This document shows, in pieces, positions 25,326-34,458 of a stretch of DNA of 48,600 nucleotides. The position numbers were made by a program, and so were the translations under genes. The notes below the pieces were generated by a model. That model had not been told where the DNA came from. It worked only from the letters and a program-made list of their open reading frames with translations, and did not search any database. The DNA is from Marinilactibacillus sp. Marseille-P9653 (lineage in GTDB: Bacteria > Bacillota > Bacilli > Lactobacillales > Carnobacteriaceae_A): positions 1-48,600 of the forward strand of contig NZ_CAKAKH010000003.1 in the NCBI RefSeq assembly GCF_916618885.1. The letters are read 5' to 3'. Position 1 is the first letter of the stretch, and every line of letters begins with the position of its first letter.

Positions 25326-26154
25326 ATTAATTACCTCTAAATTCTCTTTTTATTTTTTTGCATGTGGCTTGACCACTGGTGCTCTCTTGATTACTAACCA
25401 TATTGTATCATGCTCTAAGCTGTTGAAAGATTTTATTATAATTACAAAAGTAGCCCGACATTGTCATACAATTGTATTGTTAGTCGGGAGTTGAAGAGAA
25501 TTTACTTCTTAAATGCTTTTAAAACGGTGTTTATACAATGATAGATTACGTAGGAAGTGAATGCTCTATTTTAAGAAGTGAACACATTTCGACAAACCAT
25601 ATTTAATCCATATTGAATCTAAAAAAAATACAAAGCTTATAAAATGGTTCACTGAAATAGAGAGTTGTAGAAAACTCGAAAATTGTATCTTGTCTTATTG
25701 CGTACTAAATATAAATAGTATAAAAAAGTACTCTACAACTTTTTTACTATATGTCCTTTTTAACAAAACATGATTTTTTAATTCTAAATACGGAGGAAAT
25801 TGGAGTTGAGGATGTATATGGAGAATTGCTTACAAAAGATAATTTTGCTAAACTAAACTGAAAACAGTTGGTTAAAGGTCATAATTATGTTGGAATGATA
25901 GGGGATTAAATAATTGAAGTACTTGCTGTGACAATCAATACTGTAGGGGTAGTAATGGGAGTTTGACTAAAATAATTCAATAGAAATCGCTATCATCAAC
26001 AGACAGGCAAATAACTATCTTCTTATTTTTTTCTATACACTTGAGTAGAGAAAGCAAAAAAATTCAATAAAATCTTTGGTCTATTCTGGGGATAATAGCT
26101 TTATTGATAGCTACTTCAATTTCTGGCTTTACAGGCATTTTAATTATAGTGTAC
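25326..26154. other. Gene-poor region with decayed coding fragments
   Basis: About 830 bp without an intact gene. A CCCGAC/GTCGGG hairpin lies at about 25453-25492. Short frames after 25800 and around 26090-26154 (encoding a hydrophobic run IIALLIATSISGFTGILI) are interrupted by stops and look like gene remnants. Their origin is not recognisable. Confidence 0.5.
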
Positions 26155-26228
26155 TGGTATGTCAACACTTTTTTGAACAAAAATTATAAGGTGTAAATGA
26201 TGATTGAGTTCACTTTCCTTTTGCCTCT

Positions 26229-27083
26229 CTAACTGAATGAGAGGCTAGTTTCGACCAGCTGGGGAACAACGGATTTGCAGACTTCAATTTCAGTCTGTTC
26301 CTGTTCCCAATCTTTTCGATAATCGATAGGAGATTCGTAGTCCAATGATCCATGTGGGCGAAAATGATTCCACCAATGGACGTAGTCCATAAGTTGGACT
26401 TGCAGTTCATAGAGTGTATGGAATGTGTTGTCGTAGACAAATTCAAACTTAAATGATTTATACGTGGACTCCGCTACGGCATTGTCGTAAGGATTCCCTT
26501 TTCTACTTAACGAGCGCACAATATCAAAGGTATCCAGTAATTCATCAATGGTATGGTTGTCGAATTCTTTTCCCCGGTCAGTATGGAACACGTTGACCGT
26601 ATGTAAATCTCCCTTAACTGTAGCGAGAGCCTGCAGGACTAAGTCAGCTGTCTTATTTGGTCCAGCAGAATACCCGATGATCTCGCGGTTAAACAAGTCT
26701 AAAATAAAACAAACATAGAACCACTTATTGGCAACTTTGACATAGGTCAAGTCCGTGACGATAGCTTTCATCGGCTCTTTCGGATTGAACTCACGGTTCA
26801 ATGCGTTTTCAATCTTCGCTTGATTGACGCCACTCTTTTGTGGTTTGTATGATGGTCTATCATACTTGGACACCAGATGGAACTTTTTCATAATGTGTCC
26901 AATTCTCCGACGAGATACGATAAACGCACGCTTCTTCAATCTTTTCTTCAGTTTACGCGTGCCATAATTGTTTTTGCTTTTGGCAAACTCTTCAATAATC
27001 GCTTGTTCGAGTTCCGCGTCACTTTCTTTCTTTATTACTTCGTAATAATAAGATCCTCTACTGATCTCAAGGGCACGGCACAT
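26229..27083 (-). CDS. IS3-family transposase OrfB (copy 1)
   Basis: A 284-aa catalytic subunit. The HTH_21 segment (EQAIIEEFAKSKNNYGTRKL) precedes the rve core with VTDLTYVKV, FHTDRGKEFDN and NAVAESTYKSFK as the D, D and E. It is probably made as an OrfAB fusion by -1 frameshifting from the upstream orfA. It differs from copy 2 by three residues (DTFDI, EQTEI and LVETS here). Confidence 0.93.
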   Translation of the reverse strand: MCRALEISRGSYYYEVIKKESDAELEQAIIEEFAKSKNNYGTRKLKKRLKKRAFIVSRRRIGHIMKKFHLVSKYDRPSYKPQKSGVNQAKIENALNREFNPKEPMKAIVTDLTYVKVANKWFYVCFILDLFNREIIGYSAGPNKTADLVLQALATVKGDLHTVNVFHTDRGKEFDNHTIDELLDTFDIVRSLSRKGNPYDNAVAESTYKSFKFEFVYDNTFHTLYELQVQLMDYVHWWNHFRPHGSLDYESPIDYRKDWEQEQTEIEVCKSVVPQLVETSLSFS

Positions 27084-27118
27084 CGCTGATATAGAATAGT
27101 TATGTTTGTTGCGTTTGA

Positions 27119-27412
<294 letters not shown>

Positions 27413-27615
27413 GATAGATTCCTCCTGTGTATGTTGTGTTTAGTATACACACCTTATCTTTTCTGTCCAACTGAGTGTAACCTATCCATACGTTCTTGAA
27501 AGATCAATCGTTGTGGTTGTTTTGATTGCTTTACAACTAATTAATTTTTAAAAAACAAGTTCGCTAGAGCAGAAAGTGTGCGTATGACAAATACAATCAA
27601 AAAAGGATGAATATT

Positions 27616-28338
27616 ATGAAAGCAATTAAAACATTAGTACACTTAAAAGAAGTTGGCTTAAATGCAAATTTATTAAAAATACTTGCAGTAACAGCAATGC
27701 TTGTTGATCATGGGTTTCGTCTGTTTACAGAAGAAGGTACACAAGAAAGATGGTGGGTACATTTATTTGGTCGTTTAGCTATGCCGATAATTTGTTATTT
27801 AGTTGCAGAGAGTCATCATTATACGACAAATAAGAAAAGGTATATGTGGCGTATATTCTTATTTGCTATTATTTCGCATATTCCGTATGTTGCTTATTTT
27901 AATTTGAGTTATTTTCGAGCGACTAGTGTTATGTGGACGATATTACTCGGTGTAATAGGATTAGAAATTGTAAAAAACGAAAAGGTACATACAATATACA
28001 AAATTCTTGGAATTGCTTTGTGTTGTCTGCTGGCAGTACCTGCAAACTGGCACTATGTAGGAGTGCTTTGGATTGTTTCTTTTGGAATATTCCGTGACAA
28101 TTTTTCTAAGAAAGTAATAGCTTTTGCGATTATTGGAATACTACTCTATATCTATCCAGGCTTGCAAGACCTTGGAATGCAAGCCACTTACCGGTTTGGA
28201 CAGTTACTAGTTATACCCATTCTTTATCTGTATAACGGACAACCCGGTAAGCGAAATAAATTCTCAAGATGGGCATTCTATTGGTTTTATCCAATGCATT
28301 TAGTTTTATTACTCGGAATAAGGTATTTCTTTTTTTGA
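27616..28338 (+). CDS. TraX-family membrane protein
   Basis: A 240-aa polytopic protein of the TraX family (PF05857 by recollection) with about eight hydrophobic segments. AVTAMLVDHGFRLF near residue 30 and the C-terminal WAFYWFYPMHLVLLLGIRY are family-typical. F-plasmid TraX acetylates pilin; Gram-positive homologues are acyltransferase-like proteins of unknown substrate. I use the ATG at 27616, 9 nt after AAAAGG, because the in-frame ATG at 27607 overlaps that site. It lies inside the pair of inverted IS3 elements. Confidence 0.83.
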   Translation: MKAIKTLVHLKEVGLNANLLKILAVTAMLVDHGFRLFTEEGTQERWWVHLFGRLAMPIICYLVAESHHYTTNKKRYMWRIFLFAIISHIPYVAYFNLSYFRATSVMWTILLGVIGLEIVKNEKVHTIYKILGIALCCLLAVPANWHYVGVLWIVSFGIFRDNFSKKVIAFAIIGILLYIYPGLQDLGMQATYRFGQLLVIPILYLYNGQPGKRNKFSRWAFYWFYPMHLVLLLGIRYFFF

Positions 28339-28349
28339 TAACCAATAAT

Positions 28350-28376
28350 AAAGAATGTTGCGTTATTTGGAATTTA
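28350..28376. repeat. Short sequence related to repeats A/B (copy D)
   Basis: AATGTTGCGTTATTTGGAAT resembles the head of repeats A and B. A further relative, AATGTTGCATTATTCC, is at about 29162. Together they bracket the broken TPR gene in direct orientation. The similarity is short and could be chance. Confidence 0.35.
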
Positions 28377-28497
28377 GATTAGTAGCTAATAGTTGGAATT
28401 AAAAACGGAAATTATACCTATTGATTATTTATCGGTTAATAATAGGTATAACGGAACTGAATACACTTTAATTAAGATCAAAAAGAAGGAATAAATA

Positions 28498-28982
28498 ATG
28501 GATCAACTTTTAATGAAAGCAATTAGATTGAGAAAGCTCAATAAAAGAGAAGAATCTAATCAAATGATGTTAAACTTAATAGAAAATTACCAACTGATCC
28601 CATAATAAATTATCAATGTGCTTGGAGCTATGACTTACTAAGAGAAGAGGAAAAAGCTGTTCCTTTTTATAAAAAAGCAATTGATCTTGGACTAGATGGA
28701 GAAGATTTAGAAGGTGCTTTGTTAGGTTTAGCAAGTACGTATAGAACACTGGGGAGATACGAAGAATCGGAAAGAACTTTCTTAAAGGGATTAGAACTTT
28801 TTCCTACTAATAACGCAGTGAAAGTTTTCTTTGCTATGACGCTTTAAAATTTGAACAGCAACAAAGAAGCGATAGAAATTCTACTACAATGCTTGTTGGC
28901 AACTTCTAAAGATGAGAATATTCAGTCGTACAAGGAAGCCATTGAATTTTATTCAGATAAATTAAATGAGACTTGTGAATAA
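28498..28982 (+). pseudogene. Tetratricopeptide-repeat protein, broken
   Basis: The frame starts at ATG 28498 after AAGAAGGAAT and reads MDQLLMKAIRLRKLNKREES, then shifts frame near 28580. The second frame encodes clear TPR helices (AVPFYKKAIDLGLDGEDLEGALLG is split here for length: AVPFYKKAIDLG, then GLASTYRTLGRYEESERTF). An in-frame TAA (about 28846) interrupts FFAMTL just before NLNSNKEAIEILL. With both lesions repaired it would give a roughly 160-aa TPR protein. No product is expected. Confidence 0.7.
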
Positions 28983-29066
28983 AGCTTATGTATGTTGTTC
29001 TTAACTTCAAAATCACAATCTTTTATTTTCATAGTGTAAAATAAACAAAATTTTTTAGAAATTATT

Positions 29067-29124
29067 ATAAGAATGTAGGCTCTATCATGAACAGTTTAGT
29101 TCGTGATAGAGCCTACATTCTTAT
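29067..29124. terminator. Long inverted repeat, terminator-like
   Basis: 26-bp arms (29067-29092 and 29099-29124), starting ATAAGAATGTAGGCTC, with one mismatch and a 6-nt loop. It has no strong T-run but lies between the broken TPR gene and the toxin gene. 29125-29432 otherwise contains only the toxin promoter (TATAAT-like at about 29391). Confidence 0.6.
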
Positions 29125-29432
29125 TATCTTTAGTCTTTTTAATGAGTACAACAATAATCAGAAATGTTGCATTATTCCTTTTATATAATTTTAGTTTCGT
29201 TCAATCCTACTGGTATGTTGCAAACTCAAGTTATTCAATAATTCACTTTTGTAACGATAGAGTATACCCTATTGTTACGAACGAATGTGTAGATAGTAAA
29301 TTTAAGCTAAAAAGGTTTTGACACATTTTGTTCATTTTTTTGACTTTATTTTAATAACATTGAAACTCATTTGTAACATAATGCTATAATCACTTTGTAA
29401 TATCGTCATATAATAAAATGAAGAGGTGATTT

Positions 29433-30227
29433 ATGAAGGTTTTAAAAAAATACTTAATCTCAATGTTAACAATTATTATGGTATTTCAGATTTTCGGAAC
29501 TACAGGATTATATGTTTATGCTACTGAAATTGATTCAGCAGATAGTACTACGGAAGATACAATGGTAAATGATACTACTGAAGAAAACGAAATAATCAAC
29601 GATACTTACGAAGAAGATACAACAGATAGCGATATTGAAAATGACCCGTCTAATGTTGTATTATCAGAATACGGAATAACCATAAATGGTACTTATTACA
29701 CGGAAGATGAATTTGAAAAACTACTTGAAACAGCTGTAGAAGTAGAGGTTGCTGAAAGCGTAACGAATACACCACCGTATGCAAATAATGGTGGACAGAT
29801 GTCTAGAATGGCTGTTAGTGATGTTATCCAATATTCTCCAATTCTTGCAGGAACTTGGGCTATTCCTGGAGTAGGCCAAGTGGTCATTACTACTGTGGGA
29901 GTTATAGTTATAGCGGGCGTTACTATAAAAGCAACTCACTGGGCGTACAAAAAAGTACGTATATTTTTTACTGAAAGAGCTTATAATAAAGCTAAAAAAG
30001 ATTGGACAACGACCAAAACCCATTCTACTACAACAAAGAGTAAAGTTCCTATCTCTGGGGAGAGGCCATACTCTTCTAAGGATAAATTAGTAAAAGGAAA
30101 ACGCACACAAAGAAGATATTATGATAAAAATGGTAATGCAGATTTTGATGTCGACTATTCCCACTCTGGGAAGTATAAATTTCCGCATACACACACTTGG
30201 AAAGGTAAGGATAGGTCAGGACATTAA
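29433..30227 (+). CDS. Secreted polymorphic-type toxin (SAR2788-like)
   Basis: A 264-aa exported protein. The signal peptide (about 1-31) ends near VYA. A very acidic Thr/Asp/Glu-rich stretch follows (33-75), then a long hydrophobic segment (about 137-163, GTWAIPGVGQVVITTVGVIV). A basic C-terminal domain begins with KGKRTQRRYYDKNGNADFD and ends in a His-rich HTHTWKGKDRSGH. This tail pattern is shared by polymorphic-toxin C-termini; I recall the annotation SAR2788-family putative toxin. It starts at an ATG after AAGAGGTGATTT. The small gene 19 bp downstream is probably its immunity protein. Target unknown. Confidence 0.7.
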   Translation: MKVLKKYLISMLTIIMVFQIFGTTGLYVYATEIDSADSTTEDTMVNDTTEENEIINDTYEEDTTDSDIENDPSNVVLSEYGITINGTYYTEDEFEKLLETAVEVEVAESVTNTPPYANNGGQMSRMAVSDVIQYSPILAGTWAIPGVGQVVITTVGVIVIAGVTIKATHWAYKKVRIFFTERAYNKAKKDWTTTKTHSTTTKSKVPISGERPYSSKDKLVKGKRTQRRYYDKNGNADFDVDYSHSGKYKFPHTHTWKGKDRSGH

Positions 30228-30246
30228 AAATAAAGGAGATAAAATT

Positions 30247-30531
30247 GTGTCTATGAATGATTATGAAAAAGAGTTACCTAATCCCACCATATCACTAGAG
30301 GATTTGATAGATTATATTAAACATGGAAGAGAAATAGAATTCAGCTATCAAGGTCAGTCGTATTTTATTGGTAACGGTCCAGAAGGGAGAACGGTATGGA
30401 TTGATCAAACAGCTGTCAGTCAGACTTTTGAAAAAGATTTTGAAGAACATTTAAGCGAAATTATTTTACAAGATAAAAGTATCGCTGATATATTTAGAAA
30501 TAAAGAAGGAATCATTGTGACTATTCTTTAA
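30247..30531 (+). CDS. Putative immunity protein of the adjacent toxin
   Basis: A 94-aa acidic, soluble protein starting at GTG 30247, 8 nt after AAAGGAG (an ATG two codons later is the alternative). ISLEDLIDYIKHGREIEFSYQGQSYFI is visible as ISLEDLIDYIK then EIEFSYQGQSYFI, a small alpha/beta fold. The gene directly follows the toxin gene with a short gap, as cognate immunity genes do. I recall similar small proteins after SAR2788-type toxins. Function is inferred from context. Confidence 0.65.
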   Translation: MSMNDYEKELPNPTISLEDLIDYIKHGREIEFSYQGQSYFIGNGPEGRTVWIDQTAVSQTFEKDFEEHLSEIILQDKSIADIFRNKEGIIVTIL

Positions 30532-30693
30532 ATTTATTTACAATTAAACAATATGACGATATTATTTAATTAAAAATGCTATTGCTCTGCTCTATATAAT
30601 AAATTAAAAGAGTAAAATGGATAGGTTACACTCAGTTGGACAGAAAAGATAAGGTGTGTATACTAAACACAACATACACAGGAGGAATCTATC

Positions 30694-30987
<294 letters not shown>

Positions 30988-31022
30988 TCAAACGCAATAA
31001 ACATAACTATTCTATATCAGCG

Positions 31023-31877
31023 ATGTGCCGTGCCCTTGAGATCAGTAGAGGATCTTATTATTACGAAGTAATAAAGAAAGAAAGTGACGCGGAACTCGAA
31101 CAAGCGATTATTGAAGAGTTTGCCAAAAGCAAAAACAATTATGGCACGCGTAAACTGAAGAAAAGATTGAAGAAGCGTGCGTTTATCGTATCTCGTCGGA
31201 GAATTGGACACATTATGAAAAAGTTCCATCTGGTGTCCAAGTATGATAGACCATCATACAAACCACAAAAGAGTGGCGTCAATCAAGCGAAGATTGAAAA
31301 CGCATTGAACCGTGAGTTCAATCCGAAAGAGCCGATGAAAGCTATCGTCACGGACTTGACCTATGTCAAAGTTGCCAATAAGTGGTTCTATGTTTGTTTT
31401 ATTTTAGACTTGTTTAACCGCGAGATCATCGGGTATTCTGCTGGACCAAATAAGACAGCTGACTTAGTCCTACAGGCTCTCGCTACAGTTAAGGGAGATT
31501 TACATACGGTCAACGTGTTCCATACTGACCGGGGAAAAGAATTCGACAACCATACCATTGATGAGTTACTGGATACCTTTAATATTGTGCGCTCGTTAAG
31601 TAGAAAAGGGAATCCTTACGACAATGCCGTAGCGGAGTCCACGTATAAATCATTTAAGTTTGAATTTGTCTACGACAACACATTCCATACACTCTATGAA
31701 CTGCAGGTCCAACTTATGGACTACGTCCATTGGTGGAATCATTTTCGCCCACATGGATCATTGGACTACGAATCTCCTATCGATTATCGAAAAGATTGGG
31801 AACAGGAACAGTCTGAAATTGAAGTCTGCAAATCCGTTGTTCCCCAGCTGGTCGAAACTGGCCTCTCATTCAGTTAG
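31023..31877 (+). CDS. IS3-family transposase OrfB (copy 2)
   Basis: A 284-aa DDE transposase, intact, with VTDLTYVKV, FHTDRGKEFDN and NAVAESTYKSFK. It carries Asn, Ser and Gly where copy 1 has Asp, Thr and Ser (DTFNI, EQSEI, LVETG). The near-identity of the copies means a recent transposition or gene conversion. Confidence 0.93.
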   Translation: MCRALEISRGSYYYEVIKKESDAELEQAIIEEFAKSKNNYGTRKLKKRLKKRAFIVSRRRIGHIMKKFHLVSKYDRPSYKPQKSGVNQAKIENALNREFNPKEPMKAIVTDLTYVKVANKWFYVCFILDLFNREIIGYSAGPNKTADLVLQALATVKGDLHTVNVFHTDRGKEFDNHTIDELLDTFNIVRSLSRKGNPYDNAVAESTYKSFKFEFVYDNTFHTLYELQVQLMDYVHWWNHFRPHGSLDYESPIDYRKDWEQEQSEIEVCKSVVPQLVETGLSFS

Positions 31878-32159
31878 AGAGGCAAAAGGAAAGTGAACTC
31901 AATCATCATTTACACCTTATAATTTTTGTTCAAAAAAGTGTTGACATACCAAAATCTTAAAAGAGATTTTGCTCTTTTTATACTTTTCTCGTAGAAAAAA
32001 TAGTAATTGGGTTGTCGCCCGTCTCGACGTGTTGTCATTCTAATGTATACTCTATTGTTACTATAATGTTCCTAAAAAAAGAAACAAAATAACAGTCTCT
32101 CTCATTCCGTATCAAAAGCTCGGTTGCTAATTCAGCAAATAAATTATATTTCACTTGAT

Positions 32160-32182
32160 TCATACACACTATGTGTGTATGA
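32160..32182. promoter_or_regulatory. Palindromic operator before hicA
   Basis: TCATACACAC-TAT-GTGTGTATGA, perfect 10-bp arms around 3 bp, ending 26 bp before the hicA start. It is a likely HicB binding site. The rest of 31952-32208 shows only a weak AAAATCT/AGATTTT hairpin. Confidence 0.65.
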
Positions 32183-32208
32183 TAAATGTGTAGAAAGGAG
32201 TTAAGGAT

Positions 32209-32397
32209 ATGCCAATGACGCCAAAACAGATGGTTAAACTGTTGAAGAAAAATGGCTTCGTTAAATTAAGACAAGATGGTTCACACCTTTTCATGTTTAA
32301 CGAAATAACCAACAAACGTACCACTGTCCCAATGCACAATAAGGACTTAGCAAAAGGTATAGAACATGCCATTTTAAAGCAAGCAGGGCTGAAATAG
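32209..32397 (+). CDS. hicA: HicA-family mRNA interferase toxin
   Basis: A 62-aa HicA toxin with the dsRNA-binding-like fold: MTPKQMVKLLKKNGFV, then RQDGSHLFMFN containing the catalytic His, and VPMHNKDLAKG. It cleaves mRNA independently of ribosome position in known members. It starts at an ATG after AAAGGAGTTAAGGAT; Met3 is a second option. hicB follows 70 bp downstream, giving the toxin-first order typical of hicAB. Confidence 0.93.
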   Translation: MPMTPKQMVKLLKKNGFVKLRQDGSHLFMFNEITNKRTTVPMHNKDLAKGIEHAILKQAGLK

Positions 32398-32467
32398 CCC
32401 TCGCTCCGCTTTTTTATCATTGCAGCATATCCTTATCTTTAAAATGAACTGAAAGGATTGATAAATT

Positions 32468-32854
32468 ATGTCAAACAAATTTGTTTATATCGCTACTTTT
32501 GAAAAAGATGGAGATTATATAGTTGTAAACTTTCCTGATGTTGAAGGTGCATTTACACAAGGAGAAAACTATAAGGAAGCTTATGAGAAAGCTGAAGAAG
32601 TACTAGGTAGTTTATTATCAGAAATGAGTGAATATCCAGTAAGCTCTACTGCTGAAGAGATTAATAGTTTATATCCTAAATCTATGCTAGGACTAGTAGA
32701 AGTTGATTTAGAAGCATTTAGAAGGAAGTATAGATCTAATAAAGTAAGAAGAAACATTTCTGTACCAGAATGGTTAAATGAACTAGCAACTACTAATAAA
32801 ATAAATGTATCTGAAGTTACGGTAGAAGCATTAAGAGAAAAATTAAACGTATAA
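32468..32854 (+). CDS. hicB: HicB-family antitoxin
   Basis: A 128-aa antitoxin. The N-terminal half (YIATFEKDGDYIVVNFPDVEGAFTQG is read here as YIATFEKDGDYIVVNFPDV then EGAFTQG) is the degenerate RNase H-like HicB fold that covers HicA. The C-terminal RRNISVPEWLNELATTNKIN is a ribbon-helix-helix-like DNA-binding segment. It starts at an ATG after TGAAAGGATTG. The pair probably stabilises the plasmid by post-segregational killing. Confidence 0.92.
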   Translation: MSNKFVYIATFEKDGDYIVVNFPDVEGAFTQGENYKEAYEKAEEVLGSLLSEMSEYPVSSTAEEINSLYPKSMLGLVEVDLEAFRRKYRSNKVRRNISVPEWLNELATTNKINVSEVTVEALREKLNV

Positions 32855-32992
32855 TAATTAATAAAAAAGCTCGAAAGAAAAAAACAGAAATCTTAATGCT
32901 ATAGGGCGTAAAGCTACTTGAGACATAATCTACCATGCGTATTTTAGTACTAACAGTTCAATTTTAACGGCTACGAGAGGAGAAAATAACCT

Positions 32993-33211
32993 ATGGGTAA
33001 GCTTATATATGTATCTAATGAATACAAACGATTGAAAAGAATCCTCACTGATGAAAAGGAATATGATGAAAAGTTAGTTGCTGATATAAACAGTAAACTT
33101 CGCAAGAAATATCCAGGTAAAAAAAAGACTAGGCAACGTCCTCGGAATCCTGATGAAAAAAAAATATTAGAACGTTGGTCGAAAGATGGATATGAACAAG
33201 GAGATATATAA
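32993..33211 (+). CDS. Small basic protein, partner of nucleotidyltransferase-like gene
   Basis: A 72-aa protein that I do not recognise. It is predominantly charged, with a Lys/Arg cluster KLRKKYPGKKKTRQRPRNP (about residues 34-52) suggesting nucleic-acid binding. The start ATG follows GAGGAGAAAATAACC. Its 3' end overlaps the next gene by about 20-26 nt, so the two are translationally coupled. The size and arrangement fit the smaller member of a two-gene toxin-antitoxin or defence module. That is inference. Confidence 0.6.
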   Translation: MGKLIYVSNEYKRLKRILTDEKEYDEKLVADINSKLRKKYPGKKKTRQRPRNPDEKKILERWSKDGYEQGDI

Positions 33212-34118
33212 AGAGCAGCTTAATAATTTGGTTGGAAAAGATATTTATTTGAAGCACACCGAAGCTATCGGAATCATATCACATGCGTATCATGAATTAT
33301 TTAGAAAAAGAAACGATAGAGAAGAAACTAGCTTTGTTTTAGTTGGAGGCCTTTCAGCTGAGATATACACGGCAGGTGATTATACTACTTTAGATATAGA
33401 CGTTCTACTATCGGATGACCGAGTCTTTTCAGAAGTCATGGATATGTTGGAGTTTGTTAAAGAGGGTAAATCATGGTATAGAGACGATATCAATATATCC
33501 ATAGAAGTCCCTTCTGGCCCGTTTGCCGGTAACTATGATCGACGCCGACAAATTAAAACAGCAGAGGAATATATAATTAATATACAATCTCCTGAGGATA
33601 TATTTGCTGATCGAGTACGTGCTTACGTGAACTGGGACGAAGAGAATCATATCAAAACGTTAACGACTTTATGGAAATTACATGAATTAGATACTCTTTA
33701 TATAGAATCCAATTTAGAGACACCTGAAGAAAGGGAATTTCTTGAGGATTTTCAGAAGTTTTATCATGATTCGGCGAGGCAGAGCGTTAAACTTGAAAGT
33801 AAGGTATATTATATAAACCTTAGTGACGGGGATATCGATTCTGAACCATATGAAGGCCATGAGTACTTGGAAATCTCTAATGGAATCAAAACCTCACCTA
33901 GCGAATATACAAGGAATAACGGTGATTTTGCTACCTTAGTCGGAGAGCTTGTTACGCTTCAAGTCGAATTCAAGATTGATTCCACTAGTTACTACGAGTC
34001 TGATTCTGAAACAGGTTTTACAATCTATGAAGTTACTAAACTAGATGGAAAATCTATTAGTTCAGCAGATTTTATTAAAGAATATGCTCCTCATTTAGCA
34101 AAAGACTCTAATAACTAG
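33192..34118 (+). CDS. Putative nucleotidyltransferase-fold protein
   Basis: A 308-aa protein. LVGGLSAEIYTAGDYTTLDID (about residues 45-65) shows the GG...DxD signature of the minimal nucleotidyltransferase superfamily, of the kind in AbiEii and DUF6036 proteins. QSPEDIFADRVRAYVNW at about 134-150 resembles the downstream helix of that fold. The last third (about 205-305) looks like a beta-rich extra domain with LVTLQVEF and GFTIYEVTKLDG. Start alternatives are the ATGs at 33186 and 33192; neither has a strong ribosome binding site, fitting coupling to the upstream gene. Toxin-like or defence activity is plausible but unproved. Confidence 0.65.
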   Translation: MNKEIYKEQLNNLVGKDIYLKHTEAIGIISHAYHELFRKRNDREETSFVLVGGLSAEIYTAGDYTTLDIDVLLSDDRVFSEVMDMLEFVKEGKSWYRDDINISIEVPSGPFAGNYDRRRQIKTAEEYIINIQSPEDIFADRVRAYVNWDEENHIKTLTTLWKLHELDTLYIESNLETPEEREFLEDFQKFYHDSARQSVKLESKVYYINLSDGDIDSEPYEGHEYLEISNGIKTSPSEYTRNNGDFATLVGELVTLQVEFKIDSTSYYESDSETGFTIYEVTKLDGKSISSADFIKEYAPHLAKDSNN

Positions 34119-34144
34119 ATTCTAAGTTATTAAAATTCGAAATT

Positions 34145-34198
34145 AAAAAGACCGGAATCAATAGACAGTTTTTCTATCTATTGATTCCGGTCTTTTTA
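34145..34198. terminator. Bidirectional terminator
   Basis: AAAAAGACCGGAATCAATAGA pairs over 21 bp with its complement at 34177-34197 around a short T-rich loop; the longest uninterrupted motif is GACCGGAATCAATAG. It separates the nucleotidyltransferase module from partition. Confidence 0.8.
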
Positions 34199-34231
34199 AT
34201 TGTGGTCTTAATATTCAGTGTTAAGAGAAAT

Positions 34232-34458
34232 AATTAAGGTAGTACGGAATTGTTAAGTACTACCTTAATTATTTAGTAATACTGAAAATATGAACTAGTA
34301 CTATACCTACATGGTAATAACTTAAATTACTAAGAGTATTATTAATACTCTTAGTAATTTAAAATAATAACATACTACCGTAATAATGGTTGATAAATTA
34401 TAGTAGTATGCTATTATTTATATTATAGTAGTACGTAATATAAATGGAGGTAAACTAG
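34232..34458. promoter_or_regulatory. parA upstream region: inverted GGTAGTA repeats and palindrome
   Basis: AATTAAGGTAGTAC (34232-34245) faces its exact complement GTACTACCTTAATT (34257-34270). A 37-bp dyad with 17-bp arms AAATTACTAAGAGTATT lies at 34324-34360. Further TACTACC and TAGTAGTA copies follow up to the parA start. The same heptamer fills the region after the partition genes, so these are likely sites for autoregulation and perhaps a second centromere. Confidence 0.75.
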
